From Pseudovirgaria hyperparasitica (taxonomy: Eukaryota; Ascomycota; Dothideomycetes; Acrospermales; Acrospermaceae), in NCBI RefSeq assembly GCF_010093815.1, contig NW_022985549.1, positions 2,996,804 through 3,060,803 of the forward strand: 64,000 nt of DNA, given 5' to 3'. The notes under the pieces are model-generated. The model did not search any database. It was given only the letters and a program-made list of their open reading frames with translations, and was not told the DNA's origin. The translations under genes and the position numbers were made by a program. Positions 46,246-58,530 of this stretch are shown piece by piece. Position 1 is the first letter of the stretch, and the number at the start of each line of letters is the position of its first letter.

Positions 46246-47157
46246 GTTGGCAATGTGAGAATGAGTGGATCCGGATGCAGCGATGGTTCAAGGAGAGTTG
46301 TAAAGTTCGAAGTTGCTCGACTAAATCTGCAATGGATTGGGATAGTCGGGCGGTACAAACAAAGGTGCGAGGTGTGAAGTGAGGACACGATTCTCAAACC
46401 CGGAGCCACTAACGCCGTCCATTTGGCTGGCCTCGCTTAGCCCGACCAGACCCTCAACGACCGAAAGGGGCAAAACAATGAGTGGCCATACAATAACATG
46501 AGCATTACTCGTATGCCGACATTTTACTTTATGGTCTACAATAGTCACTACGGTGCGAAAAATCTGATTCGTGTGGCATTAGTTGGGGCGTCCCATGATA
46601 GTCTTCCCTACACAGATAGACACTTGAGCAACCATAGAGCTATGTATGGATTCTAAAAATGCACCGAATCTGAGAAAGAGTCCGTCCCGAGTTTTGTATT
46701 AAGTGAAACACCAGACACAGAGTCTTGACTTTTTCCGCGAACTCCACCTGCATACCCATGCCACATCTCAACCAGCCAATATACATACTCGAGGCAAGGA
46801 GATATTAAAGAGAACTCAGCGCTTTCCGTGCAGAGAGAAGAACGAACAGAGTAGAAATAAATCCGTTCCCGCCCGAGACCGCCCACTGATGACAATTGCA
46901 GCAAAATTTCAGCCATGAATCCTTCCCATAAGCACTGCACCAACCAAAGACGGAACAAACACCGGTGCCAAACGACCTCATACGTCCCACAAGCGACAAA
47001 TGCTCCTATGTATGCAGAGAAACACGCCATCCGACGGATAGTCGAAACCTGCTTACAAGTCCTCTCCCACGCCCCTAGAAGACCGTCATTAATGCCCGGG
47101 ACACCTGAAATGCTAGAACTCCGCAATGTGAGAACTCCATTTTGCTTGATACAAGCA
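46246..47157. other. Spacer between SBH1 and the unknown conserved gene
   Basis: The SBH1 promoter and the 3' region of the next minus-strand gene. A minus-strand frame at 46653-47234 overlaps that gene's 3' end but shows no domain. Confidence 0.4.
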
Positions 47158-48633
47158 CTAGCCCCACACTGGAGCCTGAACACCAAGGGTATTCTTTGAA
47201 GATCCCCATACTCCGCTGTTGCTGCCCCATCCAATGTTTACGCCTTTGTCTGCAGCCGAAGTTGCAGGGTTCGAAGAAGCGGATGTAGACCGTTCATTGT
47301 TGCTCTGGCCATTCGCTGAAAAGCCATAGCTCAATGGAGAGGGAAGTGGCGTGGTAGATCGCTTGTTCATGGCGTTTGCAGCCGAGCCCTGAGTTTGAGA
47401 TGGACGTGTCCCAATTGGAGCGACGCCGGCATTATTAGAAGCCTTACCACCCTGACGAGGAGGTGAACCGCCAGGTGAGGAGGCTGAAGTTCGGCTAGAC
47501 TGCTGTGCGTTATCGTACAGGTTGAATGAAGCCGTTGGTTGAGAGGAGGGAGACGAGTTGCTGTTGGCACGAGAACGCTGAGCACCAGCAGGAGCATCTT
47601 TGCTAGCATGATCACGAGGTGGCATTTGTACAGAGCCATCATTGTGGCCTCCATGGGCTTGCATGCCGAAAGGATCAAAGGCTAGCGGAGATGGACCGCG
47701 GCCTCCTACTGAAGTTGCAACCCGGGCATCTTGACTGCTTTGACGAGAGCTACCATCGGGGTTGTATAGCTGGGCGTTGTCGCCGTACAAGGCTCGGTGC
47801 TGGCGAGCGATGAGATCACGGCGCTCATCTTCACTCATCGCATTGGGGCTAAGGGATCGATCGGACTTTGCTCCAGAAGCGTCTATGGAACCTAGTTAAC
47901 CAGGGTATTCCTACGCATCTTGACCAGAATCGGATTTCTTACTCCTGTTGTACTGCTGCTCTTGGTGGTAGTTCCTTAGCTCCCTTTCCCGTTGAGCAGC
48001 CATACGGCGTTTCGCCTGCATCACTGAGTCGGCTTCGCTTGGCCGAGGCCCGTACCGTTGGGTGGCGTAGAAGCCTTGCAGGTTCGAAGCGGAGCTTGAG
48101 CGTATACCGTCATAGTCGCTTACAGAATGGTGTCGTTGTGGACCTCCACCCATGCGGGGATCTGTTATATTTAGTTTTTTATCGTGGGAGGTGCGGAAGG
48201 TGGTTGCATACCGAATTCCGGGTATCCGCGGCCAGCAACAGGAGGCGGCATTGAGTCGCGACGGGGGGCTTGTCCACCCATTGGACCAAACATCTTCCCG
48301 CTCTTCATCAGATTGTCCGCCGCTCGTTCAACCTCTGGAAGCGCCATGAGTTAGCATTCCATTTGCAGTTGTGTCCGTGTGATCAATGTGACATTAACGA
48401 ATTTTTTGTCTTCTTGGACGAAAAGGGCGGTAAATACCTTCGAATTGAGATTGGAAAGCACCAGGCTCGTCTCGTTGCACAGTAGAGCTGGCTCCTGTTT
48501 GAGCATTAGTATCTGCGAATCTTGCCGTGGCAATCAATGGTATCGAACCTGATCGAGATGGTGGTGGAGGCTGTTCCCATGTGGCTTGACGGCCTGGCGC
48601 ATTCCATTGCGAGTTGTCACCGAAGAAAGACAT
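47158..48633 (-). CDS. Conserved filamentous-fungal protein of unknown function
   Basis: Five exons on the minus strand: 48549-48633, 48438-48494, 48212-48334, 47943-48161, 47158-47891, giving 405 aa. It starts MSFFGDNSQWNAPGRQ and the joined exons read FQSQFEEVERAADNLMKSGK, then a PRRDSMPP segment, HHSVSDYD, SASNLQGFYATQRYGPRPSE, a charged helix (MQAKRRMAAQRERELRNYHQ) and RRDLIARQHRALYGDN. The C-terminal half is Ser/Asn/Gln/Gly-rich and ends GVQAPVWG. I recall similar uncharacterised proteins in aspergilli but know no function. The short conserved blocks separated by disorder suggest a scaffold or adaptor (inference). Intron 1 is 54 nt and stop-free in frame, so its removal is likely but not certain. 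Confidence 0.78.
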
Positions 48634-51600
48634 GTCCAAGTATGGGACAAAGGTCTTGGAGATATTGGTATATAATAGTGGTTTATGTCCAAGATAGATC
48701 GAGCGATAATGCAGAGCAGCGGAATGACGTCTCGAACGGAGGACTGTGAATCTAAAGAAACAAAGGAGTTAACGATGATACATCAGCAGCGTCACACACG
48801 GTGGAGGCCTTCAATATGAGCAGAGACACAGGGGAGATGAAGTGATGCGAAGGCAGAAGTCGGGCGAAAAAAATTCGGGACGGACGACCCTGGAAGCTGG
48901 AAGAGGGATGCACGAGTCGTTGCTTACCTCGGACGACGGGCTTAACGGGAAACCAGGCGGGAGAAGAACCGACAACGACGAGGATGGGGTATATACAAAC
49001 AGACGCTGAAGATGAAGCGACCGTATAAGTGGCGGACGCAGACGGAATGGAGTGGAGGAGTAGGAGGAGTAGTAGGAGGAGGAGAAAAAGGACTCGGTGC
49101 AGTGGAGAGCGCGGATGTGAGAGGGCTTTTTTGGGGGACGAAGTGTTAAGGTAATGATATTATAACCACGCTAATCCGGCGGATAGCACTAGGCAATTTT
49201 AACATGGACATCTCCCCCCAATTTTTATTTTACAGCACCTGCAAGCATGTAACCGCGGCCAGTGGGAATAGTCTATACCGACTGTTTATCCAGTCGTGAA
49301 AGTAGCAGGTAAATAATTTTATACAGTCTGCAGAGCTGCAATTCGACTTCTCGGAAAAACTTCAAGGACTCAAATCAAGGAACTGAGAGGGGGGAGGGCA
49401 GTTAGGCAGAGGGTGTGGGAGGAGGGGATGGAACCAAGACCGACCGACTGGCCATCACGGTTGCAGCGGAGCATCAGTCATGCAAAAGGGAGAGAGCCTG
49501 GACAATGGGTAGTGGGTAGTGGGTAGTGGAAAGTGGATATGTAGTGAATAAAGGACAGTGGACAGTGGACAGTGGAGGCAAAGCCAGGCCAACGGTGGGA
49601 TCCATGGCGGCGGCCAACGGGAGGAGATTTAGGCGGACACCCGAGCGGCTTTCGGGCAGGTCGCTCGCTCATTGTCGACCTAACTACTATAACTTAGTTA
49701 TCAACCTAACACTTCTTCCAATTGTCATCTTCGATACACATAAACATCCACATCTTTCGGGAACTTGGCTATGGCGTTCTGTCTCCCGACGCAAAAGAGG
49801 TCTGCTTGTCTGCGTGGGTGTGCTTTCTCGGTATAATTGACTCCTCCGGTGCCTATGAGGGATCCGTATCTGGCTAGTTGGTCCCTCCGAGTCTGCCGGC
49901 TCGCCATACTTCGTCCCGTCTACACTTTGACACGCTTCCTCGTCCATGTTTGAAATTTAGAGATGTGCAAAGCAAAGTGAGCTTGAAACGCACCTACAGA
50001 AGTGCAACATGTACAAAGGACGTAATTATCACGACTCGATGCCGCCAGTCGTCTGTGAGACTCTGCGCACCATACCATGCCGGCCACGCACGCCAGCCTT
50101 GGAACCCCACCTCACTGCATATCTATCAGACTATCACTATCACGACTGTCGTTCGCATCTTCTTTTACGGTAGCAATGGCAGGGGTGCAGCCCAATACCC
50201 GCGGGGTTGGCCGGGACTCGTACTCTTCACTCAAGATGGCGCTTTGCATACAAGCATACAAGCATACAAGCACCCATTGCTCTTCGCCTTAATCGGGACT
50301 CAGAAGCATGTCGGCTTGTTCGAGACACAGAAGATACAGTCGTTGTAGAGTGTCCGCTGAATACTCAAGTATGGCAGGCATCGCAAAAATGAAAAGAGGA
50401 CACTGATCATGGTGGTAGGGAGAGCTAGAGACAGCTTGAGCCTTGCCCAGGTGCTATGTACGAACCCCGCCATTGGGGGGAGGGGGTCCATGCATGTGCA
50501 TGGGACAGCATCAGATGCACGTTGGCAGTAACTAATTATCTAGATTTAGATTCTGCTATAACCCTGCGGAGGCCAACAGACTATATATTCGGTCAAGAGA
50601 TCAATAGATCACGAATGATGAAACTCAGCTCCAAAATAACAGCTGGAAGCGTGGCAAGCAAGACGTATGTTCCACGCTACTCCAAGCGTGTTACATCCCA
50701 AGACGACCAACAGACGGATCTTGTCAATAACGATGCCGGTGTTGAGGAAGTACTCTGTACGTCTGGCAAAGATTGTCTGGTGTGTCAGGCGTTGAGCACC
50801 ACTTTTGCGTCGGCCCGTCTATGCAGGCATCAGTCATGATAAGTGAAGAGCGAGTACGAAGAAGCTATATGGAAGGATGAGGACGACGACAGTGTCTATG
50901 ACCAGAAATGACTCGTTGCAGTATCAAGCTGGCTGACAGTCCGCGTAATTACAAAGTTAAACGCAACCACCGCATCGTGGACAGGCTGTAAGCTGGAGTA
51001 TGTTCGTTTTTGTCGGGACCGGCCCGCTCCCTAGAACGAGAACAAACCTCCAACGCACTTCATCCTTGTCCTATCACCACAGGTCACTGGTTGCAACTCT
51101 CGTCTCCAAAGCCTCCATGAATGCTCCTATCTGCCATATCTCATTACATGTTCTATTGGCTGATATCTGTCCTGCTTTCAAGTCACCATGCTTACAGACT
51201 GGAAGATGACCTTTAGACGCCCGTGCCTCAGCTGCACGTCACCACCTCCCGTCATAAGACCTGATTGTTTTACTACCTTCAACACAGCTGCCGTCTTCCT
51301 TTGATCCAGATCTTATCATAACGTCGCATTACCACGAGAGGGTACGCCCTCATGGCAATGTCTGCTCGCTCGAGTCCTCGACGCAACCCTCTACGTGAAT
51401 CTGTTCTCCGTGCCAAGTCACCTTTCGAAGATGATCATAATCATGGAAAGCGTCACGAGCTTCACGTATAAGGCCAGCTGGGCGTGGGCGTTTCTTGTTG
51501 GGCGCGTATTGTCTCCGAGCCCTTCACCTCTGTCATTGGATTCTCTTGCCTCAACAAAGAGGCACAGTAGGTTCCCACGTGCCCTCGACCATACAAAGGA

Positions 51601-51748
51601 CCTTCCTTCTGAACCACGAAATCTGTTTCTTGAATCTCTATTGAAGAGTGTGAGTATCTTATTTCATTGATTCCTAGGGCGTCAGACCCCTAGTCGTGCA
51701 TCATTCGCAACAGAGGTTAATTAACATCAATTCTGGTTATATTGTTCC
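48634..51748. other. Gene-poor 3.1 kb
   Basis: Divergent spacer between the unknown conserved gene and the F-box gene. Short tandem repeats (GTAGTGG units, then GGACAGT units) lie at about 49506-49576. Frames at 49878-50348, 50456-50839 and 51395-51670 have no family match. Nothing else is supported. Confidence 0.4.
49506..49576. repeat. Short GTAGTGG/GGACAGT tandem repeats
   Basis: Three GTAGTGG-like units are followed after a short gap by about four GGACAGT units. These are simple low-copy repeats in the gene-poor spacer. Confidence 0.8.
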
Positions 51749-52854
51749 ATGAAAGAAATGCAGATAAACGCATCGCACGAAGGTTACCGCATTTCTCAAG
51801 GCAGCCCCGGCGTTATTGAACGAACTCCTAAGACCGTTCCAATGACATCGTTTCAGGACCTTCAGACTGAGTATATCAACTTCAGAAGCTCCAAGCCAGA
51901 AACTTCTCTTCTTACTTTGCCGCCAGAGCTGCTGCTCATCATTAGCGAATACCTTGCTTTCCGGGATCTCCTGAACTTCAAGCTTGTTTGCAAACAGCTG
52001 AACGCCTGCACCAAACAAGTCGACAAACACGATGCTTCCAAGAATTGCGCCCGGAGGTTTCACGGACTGTCGAATGCAGCTGACATTACGTCCCTCAGAC
52101 TATGCATTCTATGTACCCCAAAGGTGCATCTACGGCCAGAGGCGTTCAATTCATCGACTAGTCCTGCAATCATAGCGGCCTCTGATCGCTCTGGAAATAG
52201 TATTGATGTCGTTAAACTACCGATGCATGTTTGTTCGCGCCATGTATCAGGCTTGTTGACCAACGTTGTTACAACTACCGATGACTCGAGGATCATACCT
52301 GGATGGTATTCCCACATCGCGAAATTCTGTCGCCACTGTCAACAAATTTGGCACATCGAGAACAGAAATAAAAGTAAATGCACATGCAACTGCAAAGTAT
52401 GCTCCCCGAAGGAGGATATTAGGGTATATACCCGCTACTACAGGCCTGGAGAGCCATTTTGTGCCTACTCTCTTGGCTTATATCCGGAAGACATTGCCTT
52501 AGATGGGCCTCCAACGCCATCTCAACGACGGAAACAAACACATCCCATGGAAAGGCGATTGTTTGTTCGGGAAAAGATTGAAACTGAGAACAGAGGTATG
52601 CAATCGTCGCAACTTAATGAGTCTATCGATACTAATATCTCTTATCAGATGGCTATTGGCCTCGTACAAGATACATCGACCGAGACATCAAGATCACTGA
52701 TAATGGAGAAAGCTGGACTCCGGAATTGGAAGATCCTACTTGGTTCGATGACATTCTTACTTCCCATCACAACTTCACTGGACCGCCCTGTCCGGAACAT
52801 GATAGATGTGTTGCCGTTTGCTCTAAGCGGTCTGTAAAACCTGGGCTCGATTAG
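51749..52854 (+). CDS. F-box protein with a Cys-rich region
   Basis: Probable substrate receptor of an SCF ubiquitin ligase. Two exons, 51749-52595 and 52649-52854, give 350 aa. The F-box lies near residues 54-90 (LTLPPELLLIISEYLAFRDL, then KLVCKQLNA). A Cys/His-rich part follows: CRHC near residue 193 and CTCNCKVC near 212, which may bind zinc. Splicing the 53-nt intron changes the C-terminus to GYWPRTRYIDRDIKITDNGE and onwards, ending KPGLD; this looks more protein-like than the unspliced reading, which is why I chose it. The true start could also be a later in-frame Met (before TSFQDLQ). The target is unknown. Confidence 0.8.
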
Positions 52855-52972
52855 CCAGGGGTAGTTTTGCAGAGTCTCTACAAGGGAACGTTCACAAGCC
52901 AATTGGTTATTCTGCTTGCGCAGAGATTCGATACGTGCGATGTAGGCCTATCATATGGTCTCTTTCGCTATT
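52855..52972. other. Tight tail-to-tail junction
   Basis: Only 118 bp separate the stop codons of the F-box gene and the alpha-galactosidase gene, so their 3' UTRs almost certainly overlap. Confidence 0.6.
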
Positions 52973-54713
52973 CTACGCTATAATCCCAATACGATCGAAG
53001 TCTGGCGCATATCCACTTCCGGATCCTGATATTGCAATTGTATTGACGCCTGTGGTACTAAATCCCGACAGCTCCACTGCGTAGCTTTTGTAGACGTCTG
53101 CATCCCAATTATATCCTGTCACGGGGAAGCTCACTGTCCTTGGTGTCCCTCCGTTCACGCTGATACTCGCAAGACGTTCATTATTACTTCCGCCAAGGTA
53201 GCCAATCTCACCGTTGATATAGTCAAACACAACTGCCTGAGTTGCTTGCGAAGTTCGAATATTGGACAGTGTGAGCCGTCCGTTGGCACTAGATCCCAGG
53301 TTTCCGACTTTATTCTTCGACGTACAGCCGGAGCAAGATTGAACGTTTGCACCATTCGCGAGAGAGCCTTTCGAGGCAGCAGTAAAATTGTATGTTGGCG
53401 CAGCAGTCGAAGATGTCTTGATACCAGAAAGACGCAGTGCGATCGAACCATGTGCTTTGACACTCTTACTGAAAGACGTAACACCATTTGTCGTCGTACC
53501 ACTCCACAGATCCTTTGCATTCGCAGACATGATGCCCAGTAGCGAGAACGGGACACTGAGCTGGCGTGCGGCATTGCTCAAGTCAACGACCAGCACAGCT
53601 TTATCACCGTTCGCAAGGTCCCCAATCCATACGTCGTGATCACCCGTGTATCGTTGAACAAGCGTGGTGGGCTTACCAGCGGAATCTTGATTGATGGCTA
53701 TGAGATCCTTGTTTTGCAAGACATTGAGCAGCTCAGTCGACAGGGCAGTGATATTCGTCGACACGAACAAAGCACTCTTCAGCATCGCCCATGCGGCGAA
53801 ATGACTTGCCTGCTCATCGAACGTCATCCCCGGGTTCCCAACTTCCAGCAGATCCGCATCTGCAAAGTGTCCTGGGCCGATGAGCCCAGACTTGACTACA
53901 TGGATCGCTTGATTGTATATCCGGTATACGTTTCCCCAGCCCGTTGCAATATCATCCGAAAGCCTGAACGAGGTACTGATCCCTCTCGTCCAGGAATTCG
54001 GCCCTTGCAAGCCCGTCGAGCTGGCATACGGCGTACCCCATTGACAGACCAACATACCCGGAATACCTACACGCTTTAGCTCATTCCACATGGCCGAAAA
54101 GCGCGATACGAAGTCCGTACGGGGATCCTTCGGCGCATTCTGGTTCGCACCAGGGCCGTCGACATAGCAATTATCATCTGCAAGCAAAATTAGCCGGGTG
54201 CATCCTTCCCCTCTGTCTTAAGCATCAAGAGCTACATTTCACATAAACCGTCCCCAGACTCTTGAAATACTCAGCATCAACGCCCTCGCTGCCCAAACTC
54301 CCAAGCACCGGACTCGGCACTCGCGTATCGCACATCCGCACCCCGGCATCGCTGTACATCGCCCACTGCATCCCTTTGGCCCTCGCCAGATCACTCAACG
54401 CCTGCAGTCCCCGGGGAAACCTCGTCGTGTCCACCGCCAGCGCGCCGCCGCTGCTCGAATTGCGCGCCCCGTCCGAGGCCGACCATCCACAGTCGATCTG
54501 GAAGTACGTGTATCCGGCGGCGACAAAGCCACGAGAGGACAGGGCGTTGATGGCGGATTCCATGGTGGACGAGGTGGGCGTGCAGCCGAGTTGGTTGTAC
54601 GAGTTGTAGCCCATCAGCGGCGTTGCGCCGAATGTTTGGGCGGAGATTCGTGTCGCGCAGAGCACGGCAAGGGACAGCGCCGTTAGTGATAAGGACTGTG
54701 TAAGTGACGCCAT
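52973..54713 (-). CDS. Secreted GH27 alpha-galactosidase with C-terminal carbohydrate-binding-like domain
   Basis: Hydrolyses terminal alpha-1,6-galactose from galactosides and galactomannans. Two exons on the minus strand, 54236-54713 and 52973-54177, give 560 aa. A signal peptide (about residues 1-25, ending near RISA) precedes the catalytic barrel: FGATPLMGYNSYNQLGC, YFQIDCGWS, and a YVKYDNCY motif restored exactly at the splice junction. The nucleophile is Asp161 and the acid/base is Asp235 in SFRLSDDIATGW. ADADLLEVGNPGMT is also typical. Past about residue 400 a beta-sandwich end domain leads into a segment (from about 415) resembling a CBM35-type galactose-binding module, as in AglD-type fungal enzymes; the module assignment is tentative. 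Confidence 0.93.
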
Positions 54714-55556
54714 GATGGTGATGATGGACTTGGAAGAGCCTCAGTCTGATTGCTTTCTCAAAATCTCATTGGGGACGTCTTGGGGTCGTGTTTCCAGGAG
54801 ACTTGTGGTGTGTATCAAGGAAACGGCGATTTACTTTATACGTCAATCTGTACCTGGGCTGCGAAGCAAGGCAAGTGGTGAATGCATACATGATCCAATG
54901 ATCGTCATACCAGGATAACTCTTCGCATACAACGAGAGCGCATGACAATACGTAATACCCTGCTACCAAATTAGGCAGTCCATCGACGAACCGCTCCCGG
55001 CGGGGCAGCACCGGGGGTGGTAGATATTAAGGACCTTATGCGCAGGTCATTGCGAAGAATTTGGCATGGATGGAGGAGGGATGGATAGCTAGCCTGGAGG
55101 CGAGTAATAGACACGCTGCCTGCGTAACCCTCAATCTGCGTCACTAGTCATGCCGCAATACGGTTTACCGGATGCTTTGGAAGAAGCTGGGTTTCCCCGC
55201 CATATTATATATATGATTAATTACCCCCAAAGGCTTTCATCCATTCCCGGTGGGTGCAAGTGTTACCTTACCTAGGTATACCTAGAACTCCCACTGGGCC
55301 GTTGGGTATGGACTTCGCGAGCTTGGTTGTGCAGCGCACAAAAAGTTTAATAACAATACGAATATGAATGCTCGCATTACCTGAAACCTTTAGGACTGCT
55401 TGGTGATCGTCCACACGCTTTCACGAGTGCTTAGCATGTACAGACAAATTTAGAACACTTTACGTGCACTACGTGCCTGGGGTGAGAGGGCGAAACACAA
55501 AATCATTAATCCGAATTAGAATATTGTTTCCAAAGAATACTATCAAGGAGGTTTTT
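54714..55556. other. Spacer between the alpha-galactosidase and ECM14 genes
   Basis: Promoter of the alpha-galactosidase gene and 3' flank of ECM14. No gene, repeat or RNA is recognised. Confidence 0.4.
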
Positions 55557-57385
55557 TCAGCGTCGCCTTCGTCTTCTGAGTTCCCAGGCCACGGGCTCGT
55601 CCTCTTCTTGCTCCTCACTGTCCAGTCGGTCCTGTATCCACTCGTTGTGCCAATCCTCAAAGTCTGACGATACATTCTTGTCCTGAAGAAGGTCTGTCTT
55701 GTCGCCCGCTACGACGTCGCCTCCCGTGCTTTCATCCTGCAAGCCGACCTCTCCTAGCAGAAACTTGCCAAGATACATCACGGCCTCGAGGATCTCTCGG
55801 CCGGTCGGAGCTATGTTTTCTTTGGGCAGAAGGAAGCCGTAGCTACCAGTATCTCGCAACTTGATTTGGTACGCATACTTGACACGCATTTCATGGTAGA
55901 AGAAATCTAGTAAGGATCCACCTCCAGACTCTATGCGGGGGAAGAATGTCTTGTTATTCTGGTCCTTCGAGTCCTTGGTAGCAACATTGCCCTCGCAAGC
56001 TGGGATGGCATGGTACATATGGCCGTGGCCGTTGTGGGAAAGGCGGATCGCTTTTGCGAGGCCTAGCGCTAGTTCTTCTAGATCTTCGATGGTCGGTGGT
56101 TCCGATGTGCAAGTGTAGCTGTATGGATACATGACTTGCTGGCTGTAGCTATGTAGATCCAGGAGAGTGACGAACTCGACATCATTATTCTCAGTCTCAT
56201 TCTTCGCCCATTCGACGAAGCGTTGGCTCTCAACACCTTCGAGAGGCGTGGCACCAGAATATGACTCCGAGCACGGATTTCCGGCTGTTGATTCGCCATC
56301 CCATTGATATGGGAAGGAGCGATCAAGGTCAATACCTTTACAAAATCGAAGCGAGGTTGGCTGGCGGTTCTTCCGCCAGAGTCGGTCACTCTCCCAGCTG
56401 TAGACATAACCGTCTGGATTCAATGTAGGGACGAACACCCAATCGTAGGCCTCCAGGAGTGCCTTTGTGGCTGGGTCTTTACCGTATGAAGTAATGAGAC
56501 TCCACGCTACATAGTTGACCGTACTGGTACTGATCCATTCGCGAGCATGTAAACCGCCGGTAATCAGAATTGTTTTACGCTTTTGGTGTGGAATCTCTTC
56601 ACCTCCCGGATGCACGCCTACACGAAGTGCTGGTATATCTCTGCCTTCATAAGAGATGCCAACATTTATGCGCCGTACGTGGGTGGGGAACATTGAAGCC
56701 AAAAGGTTCATCCATGGTTCGATCACAGATAATGGTTGATAGGATTGAAAGAAGATGTTGTCCGTCGTAGGCGAACGTGGTCCAAGGGAAGGTGTAAAGT
56801 GAATCGTGTCGTGTGGACTCGTCGCAGAGGTCGAAGGATATGTGTCGATGATGGCAGTTGCGAGATCTAGATTATCCATTAAAGCTATATGTTTACTTTG
56901 TAGGGACTGAGGTAGCAATCCAAGCAGCGACGGTATCTAAAGAACCTAAGTCAGCCATACACTTGTGCCTTGAGCTCTTCTGACAAACGTACCACGTCCT
57001 TCGCAATGCGAATGTCCGCCCAAGTTTGGCCGAAGTCCCAGACATCTAGAAACAGAATATTTGATGCCTCAGCTAAGCTTTGCGCCTCTTCAGCAGAGCT
57101 TATTGAGAATCGCAAAACCACATCCTGACCGTAACTTGCCACGAGTTTTCCAGGAAGAACTTTGCTCTTATCTGTCCTATGGTTGTTTTGTATAGGTGCC
57201 TGAACCTCCGAAGCCTGCCATATTCGACCAATAATGCTGTTCGATAGCCGCCGCCACGAGCTTTGGGTCTTATAAGGAGACGAAGAATCCGTAGGGAAGG
57301 TGAAGCTTGATAAGGAAGGTAACGCTGCGACCGGTCCTGAGGCGATGAGGAGGCACCCCACAAGAGAAGAGGTAAAGAGGCGCAT
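55557..57385 (-). CDS. ECM14: Ecm14-like metallocarboxypeptidase homologue, likely inactive
   Basis: Secreted or vacuolar M14 family member linked to cell-wall organisation. Two exons on the minus strand, 56993-57385 and 55557-56936, give 590 aa, the usual Ecm14 length. A signal peptide ([19 protein letters not shown]...) precedes a propeptide-like domain and the carboxypeptidase fold. The zinc ligands are present: His261 and Glu264 in LHAREW and His393 in LDLHSYSQ. The residue that should be the catalytic Glu (before LRDTGSYGF) is Lys490, so the enzyme is expected to lack peptidase activity, as known for Ecm14. I start at the ATG giving MRLFTSS; an earlier in-frame Met (eight residues upstream) would weaken the signal peptide. 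Confidence 0.93.
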
Positions 57386-58530
57386 GCTATAGCTCTGAAC
57401 TGTCGCCAAGTAGAGAGTTGGTACTTCTGTTCAACCAAGCATGCTCATACGATGTGGCGAGCGATTGCACGGTCAGGACAAGTTGACGCGCATAAGGACA
57501 ATTGAGGTTGTTGAGGATAGATTGGTGATGTGGAGGAAGCCTAGCGGGGGGAAGGCGGAGATAAAAAATGCGCCCAGTGCTGCCCGTCGAGAAGAGGAGG
57601 TGGAGACGCGCAAACTAAGACTAACTAACCTTAGGCATCAACAGCTCAGACACTAATTAATTGAAGCACCACTGATCAAGGCATCAATTCAGGCACTCGT
57701 GAGGCACCAACCAAGTCACCCAAAACATGGATGGCCACTTTAGCCCGCTAATAAAAGGACAACGTGGTCAGGAATTATTAGATTTCTTCGCAATCTGGTT
57801 CGACCAAAACGGCCCTATTGCCTTAATTTGCCTCAAGACCATCCATTACATGGTATGATGGATATACATGTATATAGAAATACGCTACCGTGAGACAGCC
57901 TTTGTCTACGACTTGACAAGGTTCTGGTTCAGACGCCACGGTTCGTCATGTATCATTAACTACTCCCAAGGATTATCGCATTAAGTTTTGCTTCTTCCTG
58001 TATTCGCTGAGTCGTGGCACACAGCCATACCTTGCCTGGCTAGGCTTGTGTGGATAGGGATAGGGATACATAATTATTACTTGGGCTACGCCGCGACGGC
58101 TTCGGGCTACCTCCTGCTAGAGCTGAGCGTTCGGGTCAGGAGCACCTCCGCTGCAAAGTTTCAATTACCATTCAATCGTCTTGCTGCTCGACGTGTTCTT
58201 CATTAATATCACCCCCAGACGACACTCGCTTCTCCTCCATTGCGTCCACATTCTACGTCGCTACTTGTTCGTTTATCGACCCCTCAGCTCTTGTCTCTAT
58301 TGCGTCGCGGGTCCCGCCGAACCACTGCTCGCTCTCCACATCAGCCCTACTAGCCCTTCCTTCACACGACACCGCACGACACGTACGATCAGGAACGTCT
58401 CTCTGTACCGCCCTTGACCGCTTCTGCTACTCGTACGCGCTCCATCGCATCATTAGAAAGTTGTGGAACATGTCTGGAATATCGCGCGCGCACATACTCT
58501 AGATGATCTGCCCATACCCATCACACTGCA
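57386..58530. promoter_or_regulatory. Divergent spacer, ECM14 and ArfGEF genes
   Basis: About 1.1 kb contain both promoters. The right half (around 58195-58330) is CT-rich and probably forms the ArfGEF leader. No gene is seen. Confidence 0.45.

Noticed and set aside
46653-47234. Minus-strand 193-aa frame
   Set aside because: It overlaps the end of the conserved 405-aa gene in another frame and shows no domain; likely 3' UTR.
50456-50839. Plus-strand 127-aa frame
   Set aside because: No conserved motif, no splice support, isolated in the gene-poor spacer.
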